Shown here piece by piece: positions 25,963 to 34,335 of a stretch of DNA of 36,452 nt. Each line of letters opens with the position of its first letter. Positions within the stretch are counted from its first letter, which is position 1. Where the stretch lies: contig SYJG01000155.1 in assembly GCA_005798445.1 (NCBI GenBank), positions 1-36,452 of the forward strand. The letters are read 5' to 3'. Source of the DNA: Planctomyces sp. (GTDB lineage: Bacteria > Planctomycetota > Planctomycetia > Planctomycetales > Planctomycetaceae). Made by a program: the position numbers and the translations under genes. The notes beneath the pieces were generated by a model, which searched no databases, was not told the origin of the DNA, and saw only the letters and a program-made list of their open reading frames with translations.

Positions 25963-26311
25963 GATTCACCGCCTCAATGAACTCGACTTCACCAGCCACA
26001 CTTAGGTAGATGCACTTCTGCTGAAACTTGATGCAGGCTTCCGCCAACAACGCCCGCAAGTCATCGACTTGCGGTACGGAGACAGCGACTTGGAATTTGC
26101 GTGACTCGTCGGAAACTCGTTCTGCGGTATCCGGATCGCGGTAGAAGCCGTCGTACAAGCCGGGTGCCGCAGTCCCGCCGCGAAACCGATTGAACAACTC
26201 TTCGTCCAACCACTCCCAAATCTCGGCTGAATGAGGTTCTCCGTCTGACAAATTGGCGTCACGCCGAATCGGGATAAAAAACGAACACTCCAAAGCACGT
26301 TTCTGGATCAT
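25940..26311 (-). CDS. Uncharacterised 123-aa protein paired with XRE-type regulator
   Basis: Not recognised as a named family. Soluble, no signal. It has conserved-looking blocks: ALECSFFIPIRRD at 6-18, WEWLDEELFNRFRGGTAAPG at 32-51, DGFYRD, SRKFQVAVSV and KFQQKCIYLSVAGEVEFIE at 95-113. The layout, a small protein translated with an overlapping XRE HTH gene, is that of toxin-antitoxin-like or self-regulated modules, but no known toxin motif is present. The start at 26311 is chosen because GAGG lies about 8 bases upstream; the frame is open for 23 more codons. Confidence 0.7.
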   Translation of the reverse strand: MIQKRALECSFFIPIRRDANLSDGEPHSAEIWEWLDEELFNRFRGGTAAPGLYDGFYRDPDTAERVSDESRKFQVAVSVPQVDDLRALLAEACIKFQQKCIYLSVAGEVEFIEAVNHETDETS

Positions 26312-26487
26312 GGCCAACCTCTTTGGTGGTTGTGAAGAACATGATCCCTCTCTCGGGCCGTTCCGGTCGCCACCTTTCATGCACTCCCCAGTGCAGTCCG
26401 TTGCTCACGGTTTTCAGTGGCATCCGTCGCAAACGTCCCCAGGGAAATCAGGGTGTCGCTTGCCGATGAGTCGAACTTCAATCGATT

Positions 26488-26504
26488 CTTGACCAATAGT
26501 CAAG
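26488..26504. promoter_or_regulatory. Dyad CTTGAC-N5-GTCAAG, possible operator
   Basis: A perfect 6-base inverted repeat with a 5-base centre, about 180 bases upstream of the 123-aa/XRE pair and just downstream of the glycosyltransferase stop. On the minus strand it contains TTGACT, which fits a -35 box, but no good -10 follows at 16-18 bases. Assignment to the XRE protein is a guess. Confidence 0.3.
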
Positions 26505-26520
26505 CCTGACTTTTGAGTTC

Positions 26521-26535
26521 GTCGAAGATTTCGAC
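26521..26535 (-). terminator. Short hairpin directly after the glycosyltransferase stop
   Basis: GTCGAA-ATC-TTCGAC, a perfect 6-bp stem with 3-base loop, begins immediately after the TAA. No T-run follows, so a factor-independent terminator is doubtful. Confidence 0.3.
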
Positions 26536-27753
26536 TTACCGTCCGCGATGCTTGTTGAGCGTCCGTTCGTAGAGGTCCAACATCCGCGGCAGCATTTTGT
26601 CGAGGCTGTAGTTTTCCTGGATCATGCGCATGCCCGCGTCGCCGAGATGGCGATACGCCGCCGGATCGTCGAGGACTTGCAGGGCGAGTTCGGTGAGGCG
26701 GTCCACATCGAAGAAACCGCCGAGCAGGCCGTTCTCGCCGTGACGGATCATCTCTTTGACCGGAGCCGTGTCGGAGGCGAGCACTGTCGCGCCGCAGGCC
26801 AGTGAGTTCATCAGCGACCAGCTCAGCACGAACGGAACCGTCAGGTAGATGTGCAGGTCCCCCATGCTGATGATGTCGGCGAGCTGATTTGGCTCGACGC
26901 GACCGGTGAAGAGGAAGCGGCTCATGTCGTAATTGTCCTGCTTCAAAATGTGATCGCGGTAGCTCTCGGCATCGCTGATCCGCTGCATGTCGCCGCCGTA
27001 ACAGACTCGGTCGGAGCCGACGCAGACGAAGACCACATCCTTGCGAGCGTCGCAAATCCGCTTGGCGACCTTCATGAAGATGTCGAACCCGCGCATCGAC
27101 TCGAAGCCGCGCGAGACGTAGGTGACGATCTTCGTGCCGGCCGGAATCTCGCGATCGCCGATGCGACGCGGAACTTGCCGGCGGTGCCAGATGTTCGTGT
27201 CGATGCCGTCGAAGATGGCGTCGATCTTCGGCTGGTACTCAACCGGAAACAGGCTCTTCTGCCACTGCGTCGGCGAATAGCCGGCCGCACACGTTTGCAG
27301 ATCGAGCAGGATCATCGCGTTTCGCGTGCGTGAACGGAGCAGGTCCAACTCTTTGACGGGAATCTCCGGCCGGAAGTCGAGGTCCGAGTTGCGGCCGTGG
27401 TAGTAGTACTCGAAGTAATTGATGATCGGGCAGTCGTAGAGATCGGCGAGAAACGTCGTCGAACCGAACCCGCTGTGACCGACCACGAGGTCCGGCTTTA
27501 CTTCAGGATGCGCCTTCATCGTTTCGTAGACGCCGTGCGTGTGCCAGACGCAGTTCTCGAACGTGCGGCTGCAATAGTGGACCGTCTTGGTCGCTCCGCC
27601 GGTCAGCTTGTACTGAAACCGCTGAATACCATCGAACACGCCCGAAGGCAGTTCGCACACGAACGAGCAGCGGAAGCCGTGCTTCTTGATAAGGTAGCTG
27701 GCGATGTGTCCGAACTGAGCCGGAAAGTTTTTGTGGACGAACAGGACGTGCAT
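26536..27753 (-). CDS. Glycosyltransferase family 4 (GT-B)
   Basis: 405 aa. Opens with MHVLFVHKNFPAQFGHIASY, typical of GT4 enzymes with the Glyco_trans_4_3-like N-terminal domain. The C-terminal donor-binding half has DGIDTNIWHRR, YVSRGFESMRGFDIFMKVAK and SLACGATVLASDTAPVKEMI with the acidic residue of the E-x7-E-type signature. Transfers an activated sugar to an acceptor; which sugar and acceptor cannot be told. Cytoplasmic. GGAG lies about 7 bases upstream of the ATG. It lies downstream of an epimerase, aminotransferase, KAS III and ACP gene on the same strand and is probably part of the same glycan pathway. Confidence 0.92.
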   Translation of the reverse strand: MHVLFVHKNFPAQFGHIASYLIKKHGFRCSFVCELPSGVFDGIQRFQYKLTGGATKTVHYCSRTFENCVWHTHGVYETMKAHPEVKPDLVVGHSGFGSTTFLADLYDCPIINYFEYYYHGRNSDLDFRPEIPVKELDLLRSRTRNAMILLDLQTCAAGYSPTQWQKSLFPVEYQPKIDAIFDGIDTNIWHRRQVPRRIGDREIPAGTKIVTYVSRGFESMRGFDIFMKVAKRICDARKDVVFVCVGSDRVCYGGDMQRISDAESYRDHILKQDNYDMSRFLFTGRVEPNQLADIISMGDLHIYLTVPFVLSWSLMNSLACGATVLASDTAPVKEMIRHGENGLLGGFFDVDRLTELALQVLDDPAAYRHLGDAGMRMIQENYSLDKMLPRMLDLYERTLNKHRGR

Positions 27754-27771
27754 GAGTCACTCCGGGTGTTT

Positions 27772-27873
27772 GGCTGATGGCTGAAAGCCGATGGCTGTCG
27801 GCTGTTATTTCATTTCTGGGCTTATCCGATTTTGAGATGACGGCCAACAGCCATCGGCTTTCGGCCATCAGCC
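27772..27873. repeat. Palindromic repeat of GGCTGATGGCTGAAAGCC type
   Basis: The arm 27772-27798 pairs with 27846-27873 with about one mismatch, around a 47-base centre. Each arm is itself a stutter of GGCTGATGGC/AAGCCGATGGC units. It fills the gap between the glycosyltransferase and epimerase genes. Confidence 0.8.
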
Positions 27874-27887
27874 GGACGTCTGGCCTA

Positions 27888-29549
27888 CTACGCCGCCGCT
27901 TTCTTTGCGAGGAACCGTGTCGTAGCAGGCATCTCATCTACGCCTTTGCGGAGGGCGTCGAACTTCAAGACTGACAGTCCTTCCCCTTCAAGGTGCTTCG
28001 AGTTGCTGTAGATCGGCTCACGCCAGTTCGAGACATGGCCACCGACCACCGCATCGACCATTTCTTGCACTCCCTCGACCAAGTCGATGGAGGCTCGGAA
28101 ACCGAGCGTGCGGCGAATCTTGGAGAAGTTCACGCGATAGTTGCGAGCATCGTCGCCGTTGCGAACCTCTTCGACTTCGATCCCCGGACACGATTGAGCC
28201 ACGATTTGGCCAAGTTGTGTCAGTGTGTAGTTTTGGCTTTCGTCGCCAACGTTGAAGATTTGGCCTCCGACTTTCGCGAGTGGAGCTTCCAGTGTCAGCA
28301 CGCATGCGCGAGCGATGTCTCGCGTGTGAACGAACGGCCGCCATTGCTCGCCGTTGAAGACGCGAATCTTCTTGTCGGTCACGGCCTGAGCACTGAAGAG
28401 ATTTGCCACGAGATCGAATCGCGGGCGATGCGACCAGCCGTAGGCGGTCGCGAACCGCAGGATCGTCGGTTGGAAGTCGGTATCGGCCGTGTCGAGCAAC
28501 GCCCGTTCGGCGTCGATCTTGGTCGTCGCGTACAACGAGACCGGATTGAGCGGCGAATCCTCGGACATGATGTCTTCCGAGTCTCCGTAAACGCTGCACG
28601 TCGAGGCGAACACGAACTTCGTGACGCCGTTGGCTTTCGCGAGTTGAGCCATCATCTTCGCCGCCGCGTAGTTCACCGCGATGGTCGTCTCGCGATCGAG
28701 AGCACAGGCCGGATCGCCGACGATGGCCGCGAGATGGCAAACCGCGTCCATTCCACGCAAAGCCCGGGCGGCGTCTTCGATGTTTCGGAAGTCGCCAATG
28801 ATCACCTCCAATCGCGGATGTTCGAGCACATTCGCCAGCGACTTTGTGCCAAACAATTCGAGATCGAGTACTCGCACACGATAACCCGCGTCGAGCAACT
28901 GCCGAGTCAACATCGAGCCAATGTAACCCGCTCCACCGACGACGAGCACCGCTTCAATCTTCGTATTCGCCACCTCACCGCGCGAGACCGCTCGGAAATG
29001 TTCCCCCACTTTCATGCGGGAATACCGCACCGAGGCGACAACGGCACACAGCAACGTCCAAGCCGGCAGGCCGACCTCCAGAGTCTGCTGAGCTTTGTCG
29101 AACGCGAATCCTCCGAGAATGAGGTGCGCGATCAAGCCAATCGCACTTGCCAACGCGATCGCCGACAATCGCTGCTTCACTCGTGAAAACGGCACTGGTT
29201 TGTAGACCCCCGTCAAAGCGAACAACACAACGGTCGATAGTCCAAACCAACCGGCATTCATCAAATAGGTGGCATTGACCTTTTCGACCAGTTGGCCGAC
29301 GGGGTTGTCCCAGCTCAGACCGCCATTTGCCGCCAATCGCACAATCGCCGCCTGAACCAGCACAACATTGGCGACCACGAAATCGACAAACACTCGAACG
29401 GCCAACTTCTCTGACGTCAGCGAGCCAAAGAGTTTCATCCATACTTGTTCGACCAGCTTGCGAGTGCGTGGCACGGCTGCGGGCGGAAAGACCTTACGGG
29501 AAAACTCGTCGCCCGTCAGACCCGGCTGCATCAGGCATCCCTGCGACAT
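27888..29549 (-). CDS. Membrane-anchored NAD-dependent sugar epimerase/dehydratase (extended SDR)
   Basis: 553 aa. Residues about 50-178 contain four hydrophobic helices (VFVDFVVANVVLVQAAIV, LSTVVLFALTGVY, AIALASAIGLIAHLILGG, LPAWTLLCAVVAS), and residues about 198-530 are an extended SDR of the UDP-sugar epimerase type: VLVVGGAGYIGS binds NAD, then FASTCSVYGDSE and the YATTK pair Tyr340/Lys344. Membrane helices before an SDR are known in FlaA1/CapD-like 4,6-dehydratases, but the catalytic part here looks more like the GalE/NAD-dependent epimerase branch. AGGAG lies 6 bases before the ATG at 29549; a frame opens further upstream to 29645. Product unknown, likely a modified nucleotide sugar used by the neighbouring aminotransferase. 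Confidence 0.85.
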   Translation of the reverse strand: MSQGCLMQPGLTGDEFSRKVFPPAAVPRTRKLVEQVWMKLFGSLTSEKLAVRVFVDFVVANVVLVQAAIVRLAANGGLSWDNPVGQLVEKVNATYLMNAGWFGLSTVVLFALTGVYKPVPFSRVKQRLSAIALASAIGLIAHLILGGFAFDKAQQTLEVGLPAWTLLCAVVASVRYSRMKVGEHFRAVSRGEVANTKIEAVLVVGGAGYIGSMLTRQLLDAGYRVRVLDLELFGTKSLANVLEHPRLEVIIGDFRNIEDAARALRGMDAVCHLAAIVGDPACALDRETTIAVNYAAAKMMAQLAKANGVTKFVFASTCSVYGDSEDIMSEDSPLNPVSLYATTKIDAERALLDTADTDFQPTILRFATAYGWSHRPRFDLVANLFSAQAVTDKKIRVFNGEQWRPFVHTRDIARACVLTLEAPLAKVGGQIFNVGDESQNYTLTQLGQIVAQSCPGIEVEEVRNGDDARNYRVNFSKIRRTLGFRASIDLVEGVQEMVDAVVGGHVSNWREPIYSNSKHLEGEGLSVLKFDALRKGVDEMPATTRFLAKKAAA

Positions 29550-29768
29550 CATCTGCTCCTTCACCGACTGCGTCTGCTGTTGGAACTGGTCGAGAATCTG
29601 AGTCCCCCGTGAGAACAGACCTCGAACCCTTCCCTGCGGGCGCAACTTCGCCCATCAGCTATTTCGGACGTCTTCCGGTGGGAAGATGAGCAAACTTTGA
29701 CGGTCACACGGACGATTACGATTCCGTGGACTTTGCCGATGCGGCACGAAAGCAGCAACAACTGCCAA

Positions 29769-31013
29769 CTAGGCCGCTCGCGCGAACGGCATCAGCGATC
29801 GCTGAGTCGCGTGTGACATGACCTTGGCGACGGCGCGAGCGGTGTCGAACATGTCCGGTTCGCTGAGCGTCGGATGAACGACGAACATCAGGCTCGTGTC
29901 ACTCAAATTCCGAGCATTCGGCAATCGTTGCGCGGGTTTGAGACCGACGGCCTCGAACGCAGCTTCTTGGTAAATCTCACAACAAATGCCGCTGCCACAC
30001 GGAATCCCTTCCTTCTGCAGGGCTTTCACGATCAAGTCGCGAGTCCAACCACCGTGCAGTATCTCCGGTCGGACAAAGGCATAGTGCTTGTAGTAGCTGT
30101 GACCGAAATCGCTGTCGGGGGACTCAGTGCGGATGCCAGGAACGCGTGACAAGACACTCTCCAGCATTGACGCATTGCGACGGCGGGCCTGCACCCAATT
30201 CGGCAATTCGCGCAGAGCCCAGCGGCCGATCGCCGCTTGCATCTCGGTCATCCGCCAATTTGTGCCGAGCGACTCGTGGGTCCATTTGAAGATCGTCGGA
30301 TGCTCGCGGTTGTAGACGGCGTCCCAATCTTTGCCGTGGTCTTTGTAGCTCCACGCGCGGCCCCACCAGTCTTTGCGGTTGGTGACGAGCATTCCGCCTT
30401 CGCCGCCAGTCGTGATGATCTTGTCCTGGCAGAACGAGAACGCACCCATGTGTCCGATCGAGCCGACCGGTTGGCCCTTGTAGGTCGCTCCGTGAGCTTG
30501 AGCACAGTCCTCGATGACGAATAGCCGTCGATTGTGGGCGAGGTCCATAATCGCGTCCATATCGCACGGCCAACCAGCGATGTGAACCGGAATGATCGCC
30601 TTCGTGTTCGGAGTGAGTGCCGCTTCGATCGTCTCGACCGACAGATTGCCACTGATCGGATCGACGTCCGCGAAGACCGGCCGAGCGCCTCGTGCCCAGA
30701 CAGCACTGGCCGTCGCGATGAACGTGCGCGGCGGAACGATCACGTCGTCTCCCGGCCCAACGCCCAATGCGTGCAACGCCAACTCAATTGCCAGCGTTCC
30801 GTTCGCCAGCGAGATCGCGTGATCGCAATCGACGGCGGCGGCGAACTCTTTCTCGAAGAGCCGGCATTCCTGTCCGGTCCAGTAGTTCACTTTGCCGGAC
30901 TTCAGCACCGCCTGTACGGCGTCGCATTGAGCTTCGCCAAACACCGGCCAGGGAGCGAATGGCTTCGTTCGCACGGGAGTCCCGCCATCCGTGGCGAGGA
31001 GATCGAGAGACAT
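29769..31013 (-). CDS. DegT/DnrJ/EryC1/StrS-family PLP aminotransferase
   Basis: 414 aa. Members transfer an amino group to a keto-sugar nucleotide and so make amino sugars, or dehydrate sugars in a variant branch. Visible marks: LANGTLAIELALHALGVGPG, VPPRTFIATASAV, the PLP-contacting Asp169 in IEDCAQAHGA, and the PLP lysine Lys198 in FCQDKIITTGGEGG. The lysine is present, so a transaminase is expected. AAAGGA lies about 7 bases upstream of the ATG. It sits between KAS III and the epimerase, which could make its keto substrate. It may use glutamate as the amino donor (family knowledge). Confidence 0.92.
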   Translation of the reverse strand: MSLDLLATDGGTPVRTKPFAPWPVFGEAQCDAVQAVLKSGKVNYWTGQECRLFEKEFAAAVDCDHAISLANGTLAIELALHALGVGPGDDVIVPPRTFIATASAVWARGARPVFADVDPISGNLSVETIEAALTPNTKAIIPVHIAGWPCDMDAIMDLAHNRRLFVIEDCAQAHGATYKGQPVGSIGHMGAFSFCQDKIITTGGEGGMLVTNRKDWWGRAWSYKDHGKDWDAVYNREHPTIFKWTHESLGTNWRMTEMQAAIGRWALRELPNWVQARRRNASMLESVLSRVPGIRTESPDSDFGHSYYKHYAFVRPEILHGGWTRDLIVKALQKEGIPCGSGICCEIYQEAAFEAVGLKPAQRLPNARNLSDTSLMFVVHPTLSEPDMFDTARAVAKVMSHATQRSLMPFARAA

Positions 31014-31040
31014 GTCGGAATCCTTTCCGAGAATCGCAGA

Positions 31041-31157
31041 ATTGGTCAGTGGTTATTGGTCGTTGATCATTGATTATTGATTATTGATTATTTTAGAGCG
31101 ACACGCCGTGGTTTCATTCAATGACCAACAGTCAATGACCAATAACCAATGATCAAT
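31041..31157. repeat. Palindromic stutter repeat of TTATTGGTC/GACCAATAA type
   Basis: 31041-31073 (ATTGGTCAGTGGTTATTGG onward) pairs with 31118-31157 (TCAATGACCAACAGTCAATG onward). The left side continues into four near-repeats of TTGATTA. AT-rich unlike its surroundings, it fills the gap between the KAS III and DegT genes. Confidence 0.75.
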
Positions 31158-31161
31158 TTCT

Positions 31162-32202
31162 TCACATACTCCACCGCAGCATCGTCGCCCCCCACGAGTA
31201 ACCGACGCCGAAGCCGACAAGCATCACGCGGGCATTGGGCTTGAGGCGGCCTGCTTTGTGGGCCTCCTTCAAGGCGATCGGGATCGTGGACGAGACCGTG
31301 TTGCCGCAGTGGCTCATTGAGACAAAGAAACGATCCGGCGGGATTTCGATTTTGTCCCGCAGGTGTCGCAGCATGTATTCGTTGGCTTGGTGGAAGACGA
31401 ACAGATCGACGTCGTCGAAGGTGATGCCAGCTCGACTGCAAATCCCGGCGACCAATTCGGGGACGGCGTCGAGCGTGAAGAGAAAAATCTCTGGCCCGTT
31501 CATGTAGAGCGTCGGCGGCACCAGGACATGCTCATCTTCGTCTTCGACTCCACCGCCGCTGGCGAACCCGGCGACAGGCTTGCGCATCCCGCCGGTCTGG
31601 ACAATGAGATTCTTAGCCCCCTTGCCGTCGGTGCCGTAGACGAACGGGCCGATCGCGGGAGCTTCCGGGCTGTGCGAGTCCTGAGCGGTAATCAACGTCG
31701 CGGCCGACGCGTCGCCGAACAGCGCGCGAACCGACATGTCCGTCGGCGTGATGAATTTCGTGTAGGTCTCGGCGGTGACGATCAGCACGTTCGCGGCCTG
31801 ACCGGTTTCGATCAGCCCCTTGGCCATGCCAAGTCCGTAGATGAACCCGGAGCAACCGAGGTTGAAATCCAATGCTCCGCAACTAGTTCGCAGGCCGAGG
31901 CGGTTTTGCAGCAGGCAGGCCGTTGTCGGTAGGAAGTAATCGGGCGTCTGTGTGCAGAGCATCAAATAGTCGATGTCTTCCGGCTTGCAGGCACCCGACT
32001 CGAACAGCTTCGTGACCGCTTTGACCGCGAGATCGGACGACAGCTCCTCTTCCTCGGAGATGCGTCGCTCTTCGATGCCGGTTTTGCTTTGGATCTTTTG
32101 CGGCGACCAGTTGGGCGCGACAACGCACAACTGCGGATTGTCCAGAATCCGCGGCGGAAGGTAGTACTCGATGGCCTTGAGGGTCGCCTGCATGGATGTC
32201 AT
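31162..32202 (-). CDS. Beta-ketoacyl-ACP synthase III-like enzyme (KAS III/FabH family)
   Basis: 346 aa thiolase-fold enzyme that condenses an acyl-CoA starter with an acyl-ACP. The catalytic triad of the family is complete: Cys117 (FNLGCSGFIYGL), His271 (VFHQANEYM) and Asn301 (CGNTVSSTIP). The segment TQTPDYFLPTTACLLQNRLGL is typical. The ending GFGVGYSWGATMLRW is typical of FabH-like enzymes. An acyl carrier protein gene lies just upstream. Its place beside sugar genes rather than other fatty-acid genes suggests making a short acyl group for a sugar (inference). ATG at 32202 or at 32193; neither has a strong ribosome site. Confidence 0.92.
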   Translation of the reverse strand: MTSMQATLKAIEYYLPPRILDNPQLCVVAPNWSPQKIQSKTGIEERRISEEEELSSDLAVKAVTKLFESGACKPEDIDYLMLCTQTPDYFLPTTACLLQNRLGLRTSCGALDFNLGCSGFIYGLGMAKGLIETGQAANVLIVTAETYTKFITPTDMSVRALFGDASAATLITAQDSHSPEAPAIGPFVYGTDGKGAKNLIVQTGGMRKPVAGFASGGGVEDEDEHVLVPPTLYMNGPEIFLFTLDAVPELVAGICSRAGITFDDVDLFVFHQANEYMLRHLRDKIEIPPDRFFVSMSHCGNTVSSTIPIALKEAHKAGRLKPNARVMLVGFGVGYSWGATMLRWSM

Positions 32203-32281
32203 TTCTTGACGGGAACCAACCTCGCCGTGCAGAACCGCCGACGAGAGAACTGACTGCGAGACAGGATAGTCGCCGTCCCGC

Positions 32282-32530
32282 TCATGCCGCCATCTTCGCG
32301 GGCTTTTGTTCGGCGGCAACTTCCTCGATCAAGTCCTCGACCGTGTGGCAGCGGAGGATCGTGCCGGGAGCAATCCGCACTCCGAAGTCATCATCGAGCA
32401 TCGCGATCAGTCCGATGAAGGTCATCGAACTCCAGCCGGGAATGTCCTGCAACACCGAGTCTTTGTGGATCGTGCCGGCGCTGACATCGAACAACTCGTG
32501 CAGTGCGGCAAGGAATTTGGGCGCGTCCAT
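32282..32530 (-). CDS. Acyl carrier protein-like protein
   Basis: 82 aa. Three- to four-helix ACP layout: KFLAALHELFDVS, then PGWSSMTFIGLIAMLDDDFG, then HTVEDLIEEV. Ser35 in WSSM occupies the phosphopantetheine site of the usual DSL motif; the Asp before it is Ser and the Leu after it is Met, so it is a variant carrier of the kind seen outside the main fatty-acid synthase. AAGGAG lies about 7 bases upstream. It precedes the KAS III gene by 79 bases, and the two probably act together. It would carry the acyl chain built by KAS III. Confidence 0.85.
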   Translation of the reverse strand: MDAPKFLAALHELFDVSAGTIHKDSVLQDIPGWSSMTFIGLIAMLDDDFGVRIAPGTILRCHTVEDLIEEVAAEQKPAKMAA

Positions 32531-32610
32531 GCGGTCTCTCCTTATCCAAAGGGGCGCGGCTTTTACCAGAGGCCCTAAAACCCGGCAACACGACTTCCTG
32601 CTGCCGTCCT

Positions 32611-32643
32611 GCCGATAGCCGTGAGCCGGTGGCCGATAGCCGT
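32611..32643 (+). repeat. 12-bp direct repeat GCCGATAGCCGT
   Basis: Copies at 32611-32622 and 32632-32643, another stutter of the class seen at 27772 and 9161, in the gap between the divergent ACP and DMFase-like genes. Nothing else was seen in this gap. Confidence 0.65.
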
Positions 32644-32733
32644 TATCCTTTTTGCCAATGACAGGAGAGGGGCAACGGCGATCTCTGTTCGGCCGCCGCG
32701 TTTGTCCGGCATCACACTGCGGAGTTCATCACC

Positions 32734-34323
32734 ATGTTGATCGGGTTTGTGAGCGACGAACGCTACGTCGCGGTGTCGGATGTGCTGCTGGAGTTCGTCA
32801 ACCAACAGGGCCAGTCTTGGGAGACACGTTCGCGAGCGAGCGGCTCAGTCCATCTCGACCTACCGGCCGGCGAGTACAACGTCACGCTGCAACGCCCCGG
32901 CTTCGGTGGCAAGCGAGTGCAGATCACGTTGCCGACGAAACAGCCGCATCACTTCCGGCTGCTGACCGACGGACTGCTCGGCTACGCCTGGCCGAAGTGT
33001 GTCCGATCGGGCGAGGAGGCAGAGTTCCGAGTCCACTCAACCGAGTGCTTCCATCTGGAACTCTGGCGTTACGGCTGGACGAAGGAGCGCGTCTGCGGAC
33101 TCGGCTGGCACGACGAGCACGGACCGCGAGCGATGATGCAGGTCACCCCCGACGGCGACTACACGCAGACCGGCGTCGAGTGGAACAAAGTCGGCTACGC
33201 CAGTCCGGCTCACAAGCAGTTCGTCGCCGCTCCGCCGAAGTCGGGGCTGTACTACTTCCACGCGACCACCGCCTCAGGCCGAGCGTTCGCCTTTCCGTGG
33301 GTCGTCGCTCCCGCCAAGCCGACCGCGCCGGTGGCGGTCCTCGCGTCGAACATCACCTGGAACTGCTACAACAATTTCGGAGGCCGCAGCAACTACATCC
33401 ACGCGAACGCGCTGCCGGAGGTGCCGGTCGTCAACTCGCGGCAAGAGATCGCTCGATACATCGACGCGAAGTTTCAGACCTGGGGCTGGAACGATTACGC
33501 CCCGCTGTCGTTCGAGCGGCCGGAGCCGATCAACGACATCGCCCTCTCCGAGCAGATTACCGATCCGATCGAAGGCCGCGCCGCGTGTCACATCGCTCCC
33601 GCCGAGTGGCGATTGCTCGGTTGGCTGGAGCGAGAGGGCTTCGCGTACGACTTCTACTCCGAGACGCAGCTTCATGACGGAGTGCTCGACCTGTCGCAGT
33701 ACAAAGTTTTGATCATCAGCACGCACCCGGAGTACTGGACCCGGACGATGTACGACCGAGTCAAACACTGGGTCTTCCACGAGGGGGGCCGGCTGATGTA
33801 CCTCGGCGGCAACGGCGTGAACTGCGAAGTCACGCTGCACGACAACGACACGATGACCGTCCACAACGGCACGATGACCAGCCTCTGGCCCGAAGGCATC
33901 GGAGCCGAAAGCCGGCTCGGCAAGCGGCACGAGTCCGAAGCGAATCTGCTCGGCGTCGTCTTCACCCCCAGCGGCATCATGACCGGCGCGCCGTACCGAG
34001 TGATCGACGACACGCATTGGTGCTTCGAGGGAACGGGCCTCAAGGCGGGCGACATCTTCGGCGAAAAGAGCCTGCATCGCCGCTGCCCCGGCGGAGCCTC
34101 CGGCCACGAGACCGACAAGATCTCGGCGAGTTCTCCGAAGGGCACACGACTGCTCGCGAAGGGACTCAACCCCGACGACGGCGGCGCGGAGATGTCGATC
34201 TTCGACACCGCATCCGGCGGCGGCACGTTCTCCGCCGGCTCCATCTGCTGGCCCAGCAGCATCCCCATCGACGAGAACGTCTCGCGCATCACGGCCAACG
34301 TGCTCCGAAAGTTTTTGTCCTAA
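32734..34323 (+). CDS. N,N-dimethylformamidase large-subunit-like protein
   Basis: 529 aa, no signal peptide. The first 75 residues are a beta-sandwich-like domain (DLPAGEYNVTLQRPGFGGKR). Residues about 200-500 resemble the C-terminal domain of the N,N-dimethylformamidase large (beta) subunit: VLASNITWNCYNNFGGRSNY, RLLGWLEREGFAYDFYSE, VLIISTHPEYWTRTMYDRVK, GGRLMYLGGNGVN. True DMFases bind iron through two Glu and a Tyr and hydrolyse small amides; whether those residues are retained cannot be judged without alignment. Many such proteins are uncharacterised carbohydrate- or amide-acting enzymes. GGAG lies about 9 bases before the ATG. Confidence 0.78.
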   Translation: MLIGFVSDERYVAVSDVLLEFVNQQGQSWETRSRASGSVHLDLPAGEYNVTLQRPGFGGKRVQITLPTKQPHHFRLLTDGLLGYAWPKCVRSGEEAEFRVHSTECFHLELWRYGWTKERVCGLGWHDEHGPRAMMQVTPDGDYTQTGVEWNKVGYASPAHKQFVAAPPKSGLYYFHATTASGRAFAFPWVVAPAKPTAPVAVLASNITWNCYNNFGGRSNYIHANALPEVPVVNSRQEIARYIDAKFQTWGWNDYAPLSFERPEPINDIALSEQITDPIEGRAACHIAPAEWRLLGWLEREGFAYDFYSETQLHDGVLDLSQYKVLIISTHPEYWTRTMYDRVKHWVFHEGGRLMYLGGNGVNCEVTLHDNDTMTVHNGTMTSLWPEGIGAESRLGKRHESEANLLGVVFTPSGIMTGAPYRVIDDTHWCFEGTGLKAGDIFGEKSLHRRCPGGASGHETDKISASSPKGTRLLAKGLNPDDGGAEMSIFDTASGGGTFSAGSICWPSSIPIDENVSRITANVLRKFLS

Positions 34324-34335
34324 CTTTTTCTTCCT

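Noticed and set aside
26414..27055. Minus-strand frame overlapping the end of the glycosyltransferase
   Set aside because: Another phase of the same strand, Arg/Pro/Ser-rich; the glycosyltransferase frame explains the conservation.
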